A DNA stretch of 64,000 bases. Source: Brachypodium distachyon. Taxonomy: Eukaryota; Streptophyta; Magnoliopsida; Poales; Poaceae. Within the stretch, counting starts at the first letter, position 1. Every line of letters starts with the position of its first letter. Of the stretch, positions 50,065 through 61,287 are shown piece by piece. The notes under the pieces were generated by a model. The model had not been told where the DNA came from. It did no database searches and saw only the letters and a list, made by a program, of their open reading frames with translations. The DNA is taken from NCBI RefSeq assembly GCF_000005505.3, contig NC_016133.3:42001237-42065236 (forward strand). Direction: 5' to 3'. A program made the position numbers and the translations under genes.

Positions 50065-51150
50065 TCATCTCAGGCGCGCCTCCAACGCCCTCTTCAGCTC
50101 CCCGCCCACCTCATCCGACGCAGGAATCGCCGCTTTCTCCGCCGCTGTCAGCTCCTTCCCACTGCCCCGGCGATCCGACTTCACGGAGAGCGCGTGATGC
50201 GGCTGCGCCGCCCTCCTGGCCTCGCCCCCGGCCCTGCCGCGCCCAACCTCGGCGCGCAGGTCCTCCACGGCGCGGCGGAGCATCCCGCTCTCCGCGCTCA
50301 TCGCCTCCAGCTGCCGCCTCATCAGCGAGAACCCCTCGCCGTCGCCCTCCGACGCGTCCGTGGCGGCGGGAGGCGAGGCCTCTGCTCTGCTACTCTTCTT
50401 CTTGTCTTCCTTGCCCGTGTCGGTGTCGGTCCGTGGCGACTGCTCGATGCAGATCTTGTTGATGACCAGCAGCGGCATCCTGCTGACGGGCGAGCGGGCG
50501 TCCTTGGAGCGGCCGTCGACCGCGAGAAGCCCCGGCGGCGCGCGGATGCCCCAGCTGAACCGCATGGCCGCCCTGCCCCAGAGCGGGAGCGCGCTGCTCG
50601 TGGCCAGCCGCATCCCGGACAGCAGCCCGCCGGCGCCGCTCCTCCCCGCCGCCGCGACATCCGCCGCGAACCCGTTCCCGCTCGACGAGAACGCCTTGTA
50701 CTCCAGCGCGGCCCGTGGCCCTAGCCCATCGCTGTCGGAGGCCTCCCCGACAGTGCGGGGAGGAGGGATTGAGCTTGAGCGGAGGGTGTGGGAGAGCGAG
50801 AAGTCGCCGAGACGGGGCTTGAGGAGGAGGAAGAAGGCGGGGGATCCGGAGCTGCTGGCCGAGAGGAGGTTGAATTCCGCGGCGAGGGAGAAGGGCGCGC
50901 GGGCGGGGGAGCCGAGGGCGCCGACGCCGGCGCGGACGGAGAGCGCGAAGGGGACGGCAGGGTCGTTGGGGCGGTACGAGAGGCGGAGTGCCGGGCCGGA
51001 TGAGAAGGCGGTGGAGAGGTCGAAGCGGAGCTCCCGCGGGTCGCCGCCGGCGGAGAGGCCGGTCTGGAAGGGCAGCCCGAGCACGCCGATGGGCACCTTG
51101 GCCCGCATGAGCGGCAGGTCGTCGTCGCGGAACTTGATCGACGCCTTCAT
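50065..51150 (-). CDS. OEP40-like plastid outer-envelope beta-barrel protein
   Basis: Single-exon gene, 361 aa. The N-terminus MKASIKFRDDDLPLMRAKVP, with ILGLPFQ/GVLGLPFQTG and RLSYRPNDPAVPFALSVRAG, matches what I recall of Arabidopsis OEP40 (At3g57990) and its relatives. OEP40 is a glucose-permeable channel of the chloroplast outer envelope. The first about 230 residues alternate polar and hydrophobic residues as expected for beta strands, and no cleavable transit peptide is seen, as for other OEPs. The C-terminal part has a Lys/Glu-rich linker and a short coiled coil (RRQLEAMSAESGMLRRAVEDL). The start is the first ATG of the frame. Function by homology only. It is adjacent to the bromodomain gene, as in Arabidopsis. 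Confidence 0.75.
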   Translation of the reverse strand: MKASIKFRDDDLPLMRAKVPIGVLGLPFQTGLSAGGDPRELRFDLSTAFSSGPALRLSYRPNDPAVPFALSVRAGVGALGSPARAPFSLAAEFNLLSASSSGSPAFFLLLKPRLGDFSLSHTLRSSSIPPPRTVGEASDSDGLGPRAALEYKAFSSSGNGFAADVAAAGRSGAGGLLSGMRLATSSALPLWGRAAMRFSWGIRAPPGLLAVDGRSKDARSPVSRMPLLVINKICIEQSPRTDTDTGKEDKKKSSRAEASPPAATDASEGDGEGFSLMRRQLEAMSAESGMLRRAVEDLRAEVGRGRAGGEARRAAQPHHALSVKSDRRGSGKELTAAEKAAIPASDEVGGELKRALEARLR

Positions 51151-52578
51151 GGGGTTCGATGGCTGGTCAAGAGGTCGGTTGGGGGCTGGGGGCACGATTT
51201 TGCGGCGGAGATCACGGGGCGGCGGCGGCGGCGAGATGTGTGGGAACTGGGGAGTAGGAGGAGGTGGGGCGTGGGAGCAGCGAGTGGATGATGGATTCCG
51301 GGGAAATGGATGGAAGCGGGTGAGCCGCTCTTCTTCCTTCTTCTCGATTTTTATTGCTCACGCAATTTGCCGTGCGGCTACAGCGACAGTTCTGCACTTT
51401 ACTAGACTGCGTCTTAAAAAGAAATGGGGCGAGTGAAATTTGAAATTTGCAAGGCTTCAATATGTTTTGAATTTATAGGCAACTCTAACCTTTGTTTTTT
51501 TTGGCGCAAAAATTCTAACCTTTGTTTTTTTTTGGCGCAAAAACTCTAACCTTTGTTACAAGCCTGATGCACGTATACGTACATAAACGACTAGGATCAT
51601 TTGACATGCGTTAGGCTGACGTGAGGTGATTCCAAACTAGTTTCTAAACTTGAAGAGAAAATTGACACTGTTGTTTTTGATGGATTCGTTCTTCTCACAT
51701 AGACAGACATGCAAAGACGGTGTTTTTGACATGCAAATTTTTTATCACCGCTTTTGAACATGTTAGCAACACATAAATGTTTTGTATTTTTATGTGATGA
51801 GAGGTATTTGGAGTAGTCAACTGTAGAAGTTTGATCGTACGCTATGTTTTCTTGAACTTTGTGTATCTACAAGCAAGGCCAACAAAGGTAGTAAAGTTAT
51901 AGAGATTACAATTCACAGACGCTCTTTTTGTTCATCCAACTTCTGATAATGATATGATTGGAAAAACATACGACTGCACAGGTGCACAGTCATGTCTTCC
52001 TGGATTTTATGGAACTGCATGCAGATTTATTTATTTTGCGGGGAGGAACTGTATGTAGATTAGAATGAAGGAACAATAAGAATATGTCTTAGTCCCAATA
52101 GAAACTTTTCTGTGAAATACTTCTGGAGTACTATACTACTTATGTGGATTACAATCCTAGAAATCATCTTCAGTTTATCATAGATTATTACTACGTAGAA
52201 ACCATTTGACCTACAGGAACGCAAAACTTGACCTATTTGAACTTCCACAAGAAGTTTTACTTATCGAATGTTGTTCAAATGGACGCAAAGTTATTATCAA
52301 AATCACTATTTCTAATTTGAGAACATTTAGGAAATACTCTCTCCATTTCTACATACTTGTTGCTGTTTTTAGTATTTAGAAACGAAATAGAAAATAAAAA
52401 CGTGCCGTCAGGGGCGGCCGGACTGGGGCCTTCTTTCTTCCTCGCAGTCCGAAATTGGGCCAGAGGGAACATGGGCCAGGCTTCCAATTAGCTTGTCTGA
52501 AATTTGGTTGCGCGGCTGCGCCCCCAGACTCCCAGAGTAGAATTTTGGGGCGGTAGTTCGGAGACCACGCTGCTGCCC
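51151..52578. other. divergent intergenic region OEP40-like / PPR
   Basis: Promoters of two divergent genes. A short tandem repeat lies at 51481-51557. I see no other gene. Confidence 0.45.
51481..51557. repeat. Short tandem repeat, about 30-bp unit, 2.5 copies
   Basis: The unit reads CTAACCTTTG followed by a T-run and GGCGCAAAAA. T-run length differs between copies, consistent with slippage. Confidence 0.85.
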
Positions 52579-54111
52579 ATGGCGAACCGCGCCACCACCT
52601 GGTCCACAGCATCCCCGGCCCACCTCTGCAACGCTCTCATCCGCCGCGCCGCCGACCACCGCAGTCTCCTGCTCGCCTTCCGCGCCATGTTGCGCGCGGG
52701 GGTCGCGCCGGACCACTTCACCTTCCCGTTCGCACTCAAGGCGCTCGCCCAGGCACAACCCCGTGGCGCGGCGACCCCGCGCGCAAGGGCCGCCGCCCTT
52801 TGGTGCCTCCACGCGCAGCTCGCCAAGTCCGGCCACGGCGCCGACGTCTACGTCGCCTCCTCGCTCGTCCACGCCTACGCGGCCGCCGCCGACGCCGCCT
52901 CCGCGCGGGCGGTGTTCGACGCCGCGCGCCACCGCAACGTAGTCACCTGGACGGCGATGATCGCGGGGCACGCCGCGGCCGGGGAGGCGAGGGAGGCAGT
53001 CGCGCTGTTCAGGGAGGCCGTGGCCAGCGGGCGGGAGGTCAATGCCGTCACGGTCGCGCAGGTTATGGCCGCGTGCGCCCAGTGCGGTGACATGGAGAGC
53101 GGGAGGTGGGTGCACGACACGCTCCGGCGCTGGGGCGTCGAGCCCGTCATGCTCGATGTTGCTCTTGCCACGGCGGTGCTCGACATGTATGCAAGATGTG
53201 GTGGTCTCGATGTTGCATTCGAGGTGTTTGACGCAATGCCTCATAGAAACGAGGTGTCCTGGAATGCAATGGTTGAGGTCTACAGTCGTCATGGAAGGAC
53301 GGATAAGGTTCTAGAAGTGTTTGCAGGTATGCATTCTGCTGGGATGAAGCCTGATAAGGTGACATGGCTGAGCATACTGCGTGCTTGTACATCCAAGGGA
53401 GATACGTCCTTGGGCCAAGGGGTTCACGCATACATGGAAAAGACTAATTGCTGTCGACACGTTGCAGTATGCACATCTCTCATGGATATGTATTCAAAAA
53501 CAGGAAGTGCACAGAGCGCGCTCCAGGTATTTCGTTGTCTCAAAGGAAAGGATTTGATGGCATGGACAAGCATGATCACCGGCTTGGCGAAGCATGGCCA
53601 TGGCAGTGACGCAGTGCAGCTCTTCAATCAGATGGAGAGTGGTGGTGTTGTTCCAGACCATGTCGCATTTGTAGGCGTACTAACTGCTTGCAATCATGCA
53701 GGAATGGTGGATGAGGGCAGAAAGTATTTCGACTCCATGTTCAACATTTACGGCATCAGCCCAAGGATCAAACACTATGGCTGCATGATTGATCTCTTGA
53801 GCCGTGCAGGTCACTTGTGTGAGGTTGAGGGGATGATGCAGCTGATGCCTATTCAGCCCAGTGTTACAATGTGGGGAAGTATGATGAACGGCTGCAAGAT
53901 ACATGGTAGGGCTGATGTAGCTGAGAGGATAGGAAAGGAGGTTGCTGAACTTAATCCTCAGTTAAGTGCTGCATATGTGGTCATGTCCAACATATATGCA
54001 GAGTTTGGTAGGTGGCATGCGGTCGAGCAAACTAGGAGGTTGATGTGGAAGACGGGATTGAAGAAAAATATAGGCTCAAGTGGCACGGAAGTGCACATGT
54101 TATGCTCCTGA
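52579..54111 (+). CDS. PLS-class PPR protein with E domain
   Basis: Intronless, 510 aa. About ten pentatricopeptide motifs are visible, for example NVVTWTAMIAGHAAAGEARE, NEVSWNAMVEVYSRHGRTDK, DLMAWTSMITGLAKHGHGSD and VPDHVAFVGVLTACNHAGMV. An E-type C-terminal region follows (SVTMWGSMMNGCKIHGRADV to NIYAEFGRWHAVEQTR). There is no DYW deaminase domain. Such proteins bind organelle RNA and usually specify C-to-U editing sites in mitochondria or plastids, with a partner supplying deaminase activity. ATG 52579 is the first ATG of the frame; the Arg/Ala-rich start may be a targeting peptide. The RNA target cannot be read here. Confidence 0.9.
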   Translation: MANRATTWSTASPAHLCNALIRRAADHRSLLLAFRAMLRAGVAPDHFTFPFALKALAQAQPRGAATPRARAAALWCLHAQLAKSGHGADVYVASSLVHAYAAAADAASARAVFDAARHRNVVTWTAMIAGHAAAGEAREAVALFREAVASGREVNAVTVAQVMAACAQCGDMESGRWVHDTLRRWGVEPVMLDVALATAVLDMYARCGGLDVAFEVFDAMPHRNEVSWNAMVEVYSRHGRTDKVLEVFAGMHSAGMKPDKVTWLSILRACTSKGDTSLGQGVHAYMEKTNCCRHVAVCTSLMDMYSKTGSAQSALQVFRCLKGKDLMAWTSMITGLAKHGHGSDAVQLFNQMESGGVVPDHVAFVGVLTACNHAGMVDEGRKYFDSMFNIYGISPRIKHYGCMIDLLSRAGHLCEVEGMMQLMPIQPSVTMWGSMMNGCKIHGRADVAERIGKEVAELNPQLSAAYVVMSNIYAEFGRWHAVEQTRRLMWKTGLKKNIGSSGTEVHMLCS

Positions 54112-55464
54112 AATCAATTGATGTCTTGAAGCGAGAGGCAAAGGATATTGTGAAATTTGCAGTGTGTTGTGGAGATGGGACTACCATCAAAGGCATGGCC
54201 ATTCCATCAGACAGTGGTCCTTGGCGCATTCTTCACTATGTTCTCTTTGCAGCAATAAAAGGTTATGCATTATCATACTTATCATCTTGTGCTGGAAGGA
54301 TATGGTTCTTACTTGGTACCCAGGCATGGTTGCTCTTGACCTAGATATGATATTGAAGGGCCTGTTCCAGCAAGTTCTCCATTGCCTGGAGAACATTCCG
54401 AACCTCGGGGGAATGTCCTTGCTATTACTTGTGACTTAAACTAACTGTAAGTGTTTCCCTAAAGACTATTTCGTTAATAACGCAGCTTGAGCACATGGTC
54501 TAACTGTCTGACATTCCTAATACTTTTATAATCGATGGGCAATTGGGCATATGCACATTCACATGGAGACATGCACTTGCACACAATTTTATGTTACAGC
54601 TAAGTCATTTTATGTTACTTGTGTTCTTGTACACTTGCAGTCACACAGCAAATAAGCAACTCCCCCTTTTTCTATGTGTTGATGTTTTCATAATTTTTAA
54701 TCATGTTTTCATGAGCTGTCTGAGTATATCCTGATCCTTGGAATTACAATACACAGTGAAAGTAAACACCATTATTCACCACCTGCTGGGATTTGCACAT
54801 GCATCAAATGAAGTATGCAAGAAAAATCATGACCTTTGCTTATCTTGGTTCCTTTGGTGCACGGTCTCACAATTCATAACATTGAACATTCAAGACTGCA
54901 GTAGCAGACGGAAATATTAGTAGTTCTGTTTTTGACAAGGAAAACAGTGCACTAACTGCAATACTGCATAAATGCATATGCTAAATATTAGAGTTTACTT
55001 TGAATATTTCTTAAACCAGTCAATCTGATGGTGGAGGATTTGCGCAAAAGCACTGGCTATCCATTTTGATGATTGTCACTTCTTCATGATCTTCTATTGG
55101 TACGAGGCACTTGGGGAAGGCTACCATGTCTACTGGGAAGGAGGGCCTGGTCTCAGAGGGCAATGCTGCGTACAGTCGGTCTAGGTGATCGAAAGTTACC
55201 AATTTGAATTGAAAAGTTCAATATCTTGACGTAGATTTAGACATTTTTTTCTTAGCTTTTAACTCTGTGTCATTACACATACATTAATAATCAGGGAGGT
55301 AATTACGATCCGCAGAATTTTTCCTAACATGCACATGCAACCTTCATATTGCTCTGTACTAATATTTTAGGAGTAAATTTGTTAGTTGCTTGAAAAGAAA
55401 AGAGATCCTGTGATATAAATTCATCTAGAACCGTCTATCTCACTAGAGTGAACTTATTTCACAG

Positions 55465-55856
55465 ATGTGTGGATGAACTTGAGTGCCGACTTTCCAAACA
55501 TGGAAGTCTTAAAAACTGTACTTTTATCACCTGCATCTCACAACTGTAAGTATGCGTTGTTCATATTTGCTATGCTATTCTTATTTTAAAATTTTCTTTT
55601 CTTTCAACTAACTTTACTTTTTTACTTTTAACAAGTTGAATTTTGTTGGAATCTTGCAGGTCTTCTGAGACACAATGTTGGTCCAGAAGGTCGTCCACAA
55701 CATTGTTGCGCATGGCTTGGAGCAGCTTGCAGTTTTCCAAAATGTGCTTCTGTAATTATTCCCGAAGAGGTGTGTTTCAACACTATGACATTCAATTTGT
55801 GCATTGACGTTTACAGAAACCTAAAGATGCTCTTTTGTTTACATGTCAGTTATGAA
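55465..55856 (+). pseudogene. unidentified exon chain, possible gene fragment
   Basis: Two exons, 55465-55545 and 55660-55769, sit between strong splice signals (TTATTTCACAG acceptor, GTAAGTATG donor, TTGGAATCTTGCAG acceptor, GTGTGT donor). They share one frame: DVWMNLSADFPNMEVLKTVL, then LSPASHNC, then LLRHNVGPEGRPQHCCAWLG and AACSFPKCASVIIPEE. A short terminal exon from about 55816 (after TTTACAG) could end at a TGA at about 55856. No upstream exon with an ATG was found, and I do not recognise the protein. It may be a fragment of a moved gene or coincidence. Confidence 0.3.
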
Positions 55857-55986
55857 AAATACTGAGTAGGGCACCAGCTTTGATCTTTGCTTGAACATAT
55901 GAGCCTTTAATAATGCTTTAGTCGTAGATACAAAGCAGAGGAAATAACAGCTCCCAATCACTACTAACTAAAACTCTTATCTAATT

Positions 55987-56102
55987 TATTCCCTCCGATC
56001 CTAACTTGTTGTCGAAATATTACATGTATCTAGACGTTTTTTAAGAATAGATACATCCATATTTGGGCAAATTTGAGTCAAGAATTTAGGATCAGAGGAG
56101 TA
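55987..56102. mobile_element. Stowaway-like MITE
   Basis: 116 bp, ends TATTCCCTCCGATCCTAACT and TTTAGGATCAGAGGAGTA. Internal TCTAGACGTTTTTTAAGAAT and AATTTGAGTCAAG are shared with the 37779 copy. Confidence 0.75.
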
Positions 56103-56215
56103 GGTACTTATTGTTCATTAGACCTGGTATACTTCCCCCAGCCATCTCCATTTCTTTGAGCTCATGAGTATTAATAATGGCATTAAATAGATCTGTCTTC
56201 TTATTTTTCCTCAAG

Positions 56216-56695
56216 GTTTTAATCTTCTAGAAGCAAATCTCAGAATGTTAAAGTCACCCTTCAATCGTGAAAGAATTAGATTGATCAGCACAAACCTCAG
56301 CCAGTTCTCCCAGGAAATCTCTATCCTCCTGAACTGCCCCATAAACTATCACCAAGTGCATCAACTGCTGTCACTTCTTATCACGCACCTGAATCTTAGT
56401 ATAGTATTGCCCCAAGAGTGCCACTAGATTTACCAACAGAAAGTATCCAATACCCGAGAATTTATTCAAAGGACCAATTCCCCTAAGAAAAGGCATCAGA
56501 ATAGGATTGCTTCATTGTCTCCTGAATTCCTATGAAGTCGAAGTGATGCTCCCTCATCAATTCCTGCAAATAGATCTTGAGACCCCTCTCTTTCTGACCC
56601 TGGAAGCAGGCACAGATGGTGAAGTGGAGGCTAGGCCTGTCTTGCATGGGCCAAATCTCATTGCATCTTTTTGTGATTATGTCGTGTATATCCAA
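56216..56695 (-). pseudogene. LINE (non-LTR) endonuclease fragment
   Basis: Reading on the minus strand: LQELMREHHFDFIGIQETMK near 56580, then, after stops and shifts, DFLGELAEVCADQSNSFTIE followed by GDFNILRF near 56240. These are the LQET and GDFN blocks of the apurinic endonuclease domain at the start of plant LINE ORF2. Frameshifts and several stops make it dead. Confidence 0.7.
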
Positions 56696-57459
56696 AACTT
56701 TATACTCCGTATTTTGGTTTCACCGTCTGGCGTCTGTACACTTTAAAGTGGAACGAGTTTGAAGGCTTGTATGCACGGAGTGATGGCTCTTTTTTTTTCT
56801 TTTTCTTCAGGTAATCCGTGCCGTCCATTATTTCCAGCCTGCACCCTTTTTTACAGACCTCGATGTCACACATACCCACAGCGACGAGTCGAAGCTGCTA
56901 CAGTTACAGTTCAGTCTCGAACAGTGGACGACACTGCCCGCCGGATCAGAACGTTTACCCGTGCACACGGCTGCTAGCTAGAGTCAGATGGGGACGAACA
57001 GCAGCAAGCTGCAGCGACAGGTCGATATGGATCGACGGACGGCCGGACGGCCGACCGGAGCCGATGGACGGTTCCTTCTGTTCCTAACTAGAGATCGTTT
57101 GTCCGGACGGATCAGGAGACGACAGCAATTTGACAACAATGCCAAGCCAAGGTAGCGTCGAGTCGTCGTCCACGATTGCATTCAATGTTCTTCCCTATTG
57201 CCGGCCTCCCCTATCCACCGGCCACCACTGTGAGTACCTACGAACTACAGCAAAAATACTATTCCACACGTACGTAGCGGGACCTCTTTGGTCCGACTAC
57301 TCTAATTTGCTGTAGCGCACGCGTATATACATGCTGCGTACGTATATACCTCCTCCCTCGTACGATCAATAAGCAGTTCCCAGCTCGCCGGCCGTCTTTC
57401 TTCCGGCGAGGTGGCGACGGAGTTTACGGTACCGATTTCTGACCGACTCCAACCTATAT

Positions 57460-57553
57460 AATCTCTCCGTTACATATTAAGTGACTTTTTATTGTATCTA
57501 GACGTTTTTAGAAATAAATACGTCTATATTTGATAAATTTGAGTCGTAAGACA
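57460..57553. mobile_element. MITE remnant
   Basis: One-sided relic with CTCTCCGTTACATATTAAGT and TATCTAGACGTTTTTAGAAA, related to the short Stowaway-like copies. The right end is lost. Confidence 0.5.
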
Positions 57554-58430
57554 TGGGAGACTGGGAGACTGATTACTTTGCCTATTGTTTTTTACACCGG
57601 CGATTAGTGAACTTTAGGCATGCAGCTCGCAGGCATGCATTGCAGAAGCAGCAGCAGCATACACAGTTGTGGCAGCTTGACTTTCGTGGCAAAGCGCTGC
57701 GAACGGCGCTTCGCAGCGGCCAGCTGCCTCCCTCCGACCTTGTTGTCACGTCGAGCCATCCCATCGGCCTCCGCTCTCTCTATCTCTCTGCTCCCAAATT
57801 AAGAGCACCATTGCACGTCATGATAATATAAGCAAAGCGCACAGCAAACACGTACGTGCCGATCCATGGAGATCGATCGATCTGTACCGCAAATCCCCAT
57901 CTCCTTCGTTCCACGCATTATTGATCACTGCAACTGCACTGTCTGTAAGCCCGTCAAATCGTGAAGGCCCACCGTCCGCGTACGTACCCGGGGCCCCGGC
58001 CGGAGCTAGCGGCGATGCTTACTTCCTTGTTCGTCTGCATGTATACTTTAACTTCTCTGACCCAAATCACATCCATCCGTCTGCTGCTGCTTTTTTCTTC
58101 TTTTGCTCGTCTTAAATTGTGTGGTACTACAGGGTGAGGTATCTTCAAAACTGTATGTGTGCATGCATGTGATGGATGGATGGATTGATCTTCGTGTCAG
58201 CTGTGAGCGAAATCCACTACGCAGCAAATTTACACGTATCATTTCTCACCACCCCGAAAATAATAATATAGTGGCATAGTGCTAATAATTTGAGTATGTT
58301 GGGGAAAATAGAACGGTGTGTGCAAGCGGGGTGCCTAGCTAGCTTGCCCATGCTTCAAATTAATTAATGGTAGCGTAGATCTATCATCTCCGTTTGATTC
58401 AATTTTCCGAATACGCATTTTGATTAAAAC

Positions 58431-58513
58431 AATCAAATCACCTGGTGGACGTGCACCTGATTAATAAGTCAAAATAATCAAATCACCTGGTGGACGTGCA
58501 CCTGATTAATAAG
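58431..58513. repeat. 45-bp tandem duplication
   Basis: Two copies (58431-58475 and 58476-58513) are identical over 38 bases: AATCAAATCACCTGGTGGAC then GTGCACCTGATTAATAAG. Each contains a CACCTG/CAGGTG-like pair around ACGTGC. Identity suggests a recent event. Confidence 0.9.
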
Positions 58514-59167
58514 GGTGTGGCAATTTCTAAGTCGTCCGATATTAAGAAATGAGTCTTAAATGGCAGTCGACGTTTTAGAACCGTTGGATTAAGATGTAAT
58601 GGCCATTTCCGTTCTCTCGTCTCTCACTTGGCGTTGGATTAAGATCCAATAGCTAACATGTAGACTGATTTTTAACTAAAAAAGGAACGACTTCTCGTTA
58701 GCAAGAACCGAATTAATAAGTGCACAAAAAGAAGTTCACTGATCTCTTTGATAAAGGGAGTAATTAAAGGACAACATCAAATGTCTCACAGTCACATGCA
58801 TGCGTGCTGAACAGAGAACATGTTTTAGATTCAAATATCGATTAATAGAACAATGCATACTGCATGTCTGAACACATATACATGCATGGATCAAAGGAGT
58901 ACTAGTCACTACCGTACGTACTACTCCAATGATCCAATGCATATGCATACAAGCAAATCAGTTGCAAAGGCACCGCTACTAGCTAGCTACTGCGAACGTA
59001 CTACAGTCGGACCACATGATCAGTACATGAAGACTAAATTAAGGACTAATAATCGAAAAATTAAGAAGCCACAAGTGCTTATCTAAATATCGAGCACATG
59101 CACTTGCAATATTTAAACTAGCAACCGACCGATGGAGAAAACCAACGGTCCGGATCGATCATGCACG

Positions 59168-61112
59168 TCACGCGTCCCTGGGGGCACCTGCGGGTGGGCC
59201 CGTCTCGTAGAGGTAGGTGGCAATGCCATGCTGCAGGAAGTTGTCCAGCGGCCACGTCGGCGGCAGCAGCTCCTGCGGACCGGCGGCGTTGACTCCGGGC
59301 AGTGGGCCCGCCTTGGCAGCGACGGTGACGGCGGAGGCCAAGGAAGGGAAAGGGAAGTATGGCGCCGTGTTGTTGTCTGGCTGCTGATCTTGGATGCAAG
59401 CCGCTGCTGCGGCTGGGACTGGGAAGCCGCCATTGTTGCTGCTTGAGTTCTTATCGGCCGCCTGGGGCTGGTGGTGGTGCTGCGTTGTTAATGGCGAGGG
59501 CTGCTGAAGGTTTGGGATCAGGTCATGGTGGTGGTGGAGGAAGGGGACGGGGAGCTGGCCGCTAGGGTTTGGGAAGGGGACGGGAGGCGCGTCCTGGAAG
59601 ACGAAGCTTGGGTGGTGGTGGTGGCTCATGGGGTGGTAGCAGTGGTGGTAGGGGCTCATCATCCTCATCTCCATCATCTTGCTGCTGTACTGGTCTACTG
59701 TCTTGTGGAGGATCCTGCACACCACCCATTCCTCCTGCATAAATCACATATAATGTACAATCGATTAATATATGTGTTCAGCAAAATCACCAACCAACCA
59801 AAAAATGGATGAACATTGTTCAGAAAGATATAGTAGATCAGTAGTACATTGTTCAGAAGAACGTAGATCAATTAATGTACTACTAGTAGTAAATATCATT
59901 CTATTTAGATATAGATAGAAGTACAGAGATGCTAGCAGTACAGGATCATGTATATGTATATATATTTTACTCCTGAGAGCATGTCAGCAACTCAGCATTC
60001 ATGCAACATGCATGTGTTGGGTAGTACTCCATGTTTTAATGCTTGGCGACATGCATGCATATGCAAATTCCCTGAGACGACTCTGAGAGGGATCGAACAA
60101 ACATGGATGCAGGGCATCCCTAGATAGGAAGCTCAGACTCAGACAGATCCTGTGTCGGTTGTGCAAATCTGCAAACAGATCTTGAGCAGATACGAGACCA
60201 CTGTGCGCGTAAAACATTATCGTCATTCTTTATGATACTACTGCTAGCATTGTACAGCAATGAACTGAAGTGTACCACAGATATAATAAGCATATATTCC
60301 AGATCAATCTGCACATATGCTCATCTAGTCATCTGCATGCTCATGTCACCGTTATGTATGCATGCACACCGCATTGAATGCACCACATCTACAACTCTAC
60401 TGACCATGCAAGCTAGACATCACAACACATCCCCCTGAGGCCTGATCTAGGCTTGAACTCTCAAAGCAACTGTTTCAGTTTCAGATTCAGAAGATCAAGG
60501 AAGCCAAGCGTGCCATCCATGGAGAAATGCAGTGTGATGGAACACATATGGATCTAGTACCTTGCAGGAGCGGCGGTCGGCGGCGAAGTCGCCGTCCAGG
60601 CGGTACTCATGGAGCACCCACTTGGACTTGTGTCCCCTGGGAGCTCGGCCCTCGTAGAAGACGAGCGTCTTCTTCATCCCGATGAGCGCCCCCGTGGCGG
60701 CGCACACGACCTCCCTGTCCTTCCCCGTGGCCTTCCAGTAGCCGGCGCCCGTGGCCCTGTTGGTCCGGAGCCCCGTGGGGTACTTGCGGTCGCGGAGGCT
60801 GAAGAAGTACCACTCCCGCTCCCCGCCCATCCTGGCCGACTCCGGCAGCGCCCACGGCTCGCACCGGTTCAGGTCCACCTCCGCGATGAAGTCCACGGCC
60901 GAGAAGTTGCTGTCGTTGTCGTTGCTGCTGTTGAAGGCTTTGGGGGCGAGGTAGAAGGTGATGAGCTCCTCGTCGGTGGGGTGGAAGCGGAAGCCCGGGG
61001 GGAGGCCGTGCTCGGCTGCGGCGGCCGCTGCGGCTGCCATGTCTTCGCTGAGCATGTCCCAGAGGGCTTCCGCGCCCATGGCCGCCGCCGCAGGGTGCTG
61101 GTGCTGGTGCAT
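59168..61112 (-). CDS. CUC3: NAC transcription factor, CUC3/NAM-like
   Basis: Exons 61112-60561 and 59734-59168, 372 aa. The NAC domain starts with [20 protein letters not shown] (about residue 36), then [74 protein letters not shown] and, in exon 2, [11 protein letters not shown]. This is closest to CUP-SHAPED COTYLEDON3, which sets organ boundaries and axillary meristems; NACs act as nuclear dimers on CGT cores. The C-terminus is His/Pro/Gln-rich, probably for activation. Only one intron is present, where most NAC genes have two. I see no miR164 site, as expected for CUC3. ATG 61112 is the first Met; MGAEALW (61079) is an alternative. The symbol is by similarity and synteny. Confidence 0.88.
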
Positions 61113-61277
61113 GACGACGGCGATCTTGTGAAACTCTCACTACTCTAGATGTACAAGCTTGGAAGAAGAAGCAAGCTGAGGTGCACTGAGAGTGAGAGCT
61201 AGCTATTGGGGAGTTCTTGGCTATGGTGGTGTTGTGTGGTGAATGTGGGGGGGGGGGGAGAGGCGGATGGTAGGGGG

Positions 61278-61287
61278 TCTATATAGG
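61278..61287 (-). promoter_or_regulatory. TATA box of the NAC gene
   Basis: CCTATATAGA on the minus strand, about 170 bases upstream of the ATG. No competing TATA-like site lies between it and the leader. Confidence 0.65.

Larger units (their letters stand above)
54112..59167. other. intergenic region with possible exon chain, MITEs, LINE relic and tandem repeat
   Basis: Downstream of the PPR gene and upstream of the NAC 3' end. Separate entries cover the features I can support. The rest (54112-55460, 56760-58430, 58520-59160) shows only short, random open frames. Confidence 0.4.

Noticed and set aside
50047..50724. Long plus-strand frame opposite the OEP40-like gene
   Set aside because: A shadow of GC-rich coding sequence, Arg/Ala/Pro-rich with no motifs.
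57553..57831. Plus-strand open frame MGDWETDYFAYCFLHRR...
   Set aside because: Begins inside or next to a MITE remnant and has no homology I recognise.
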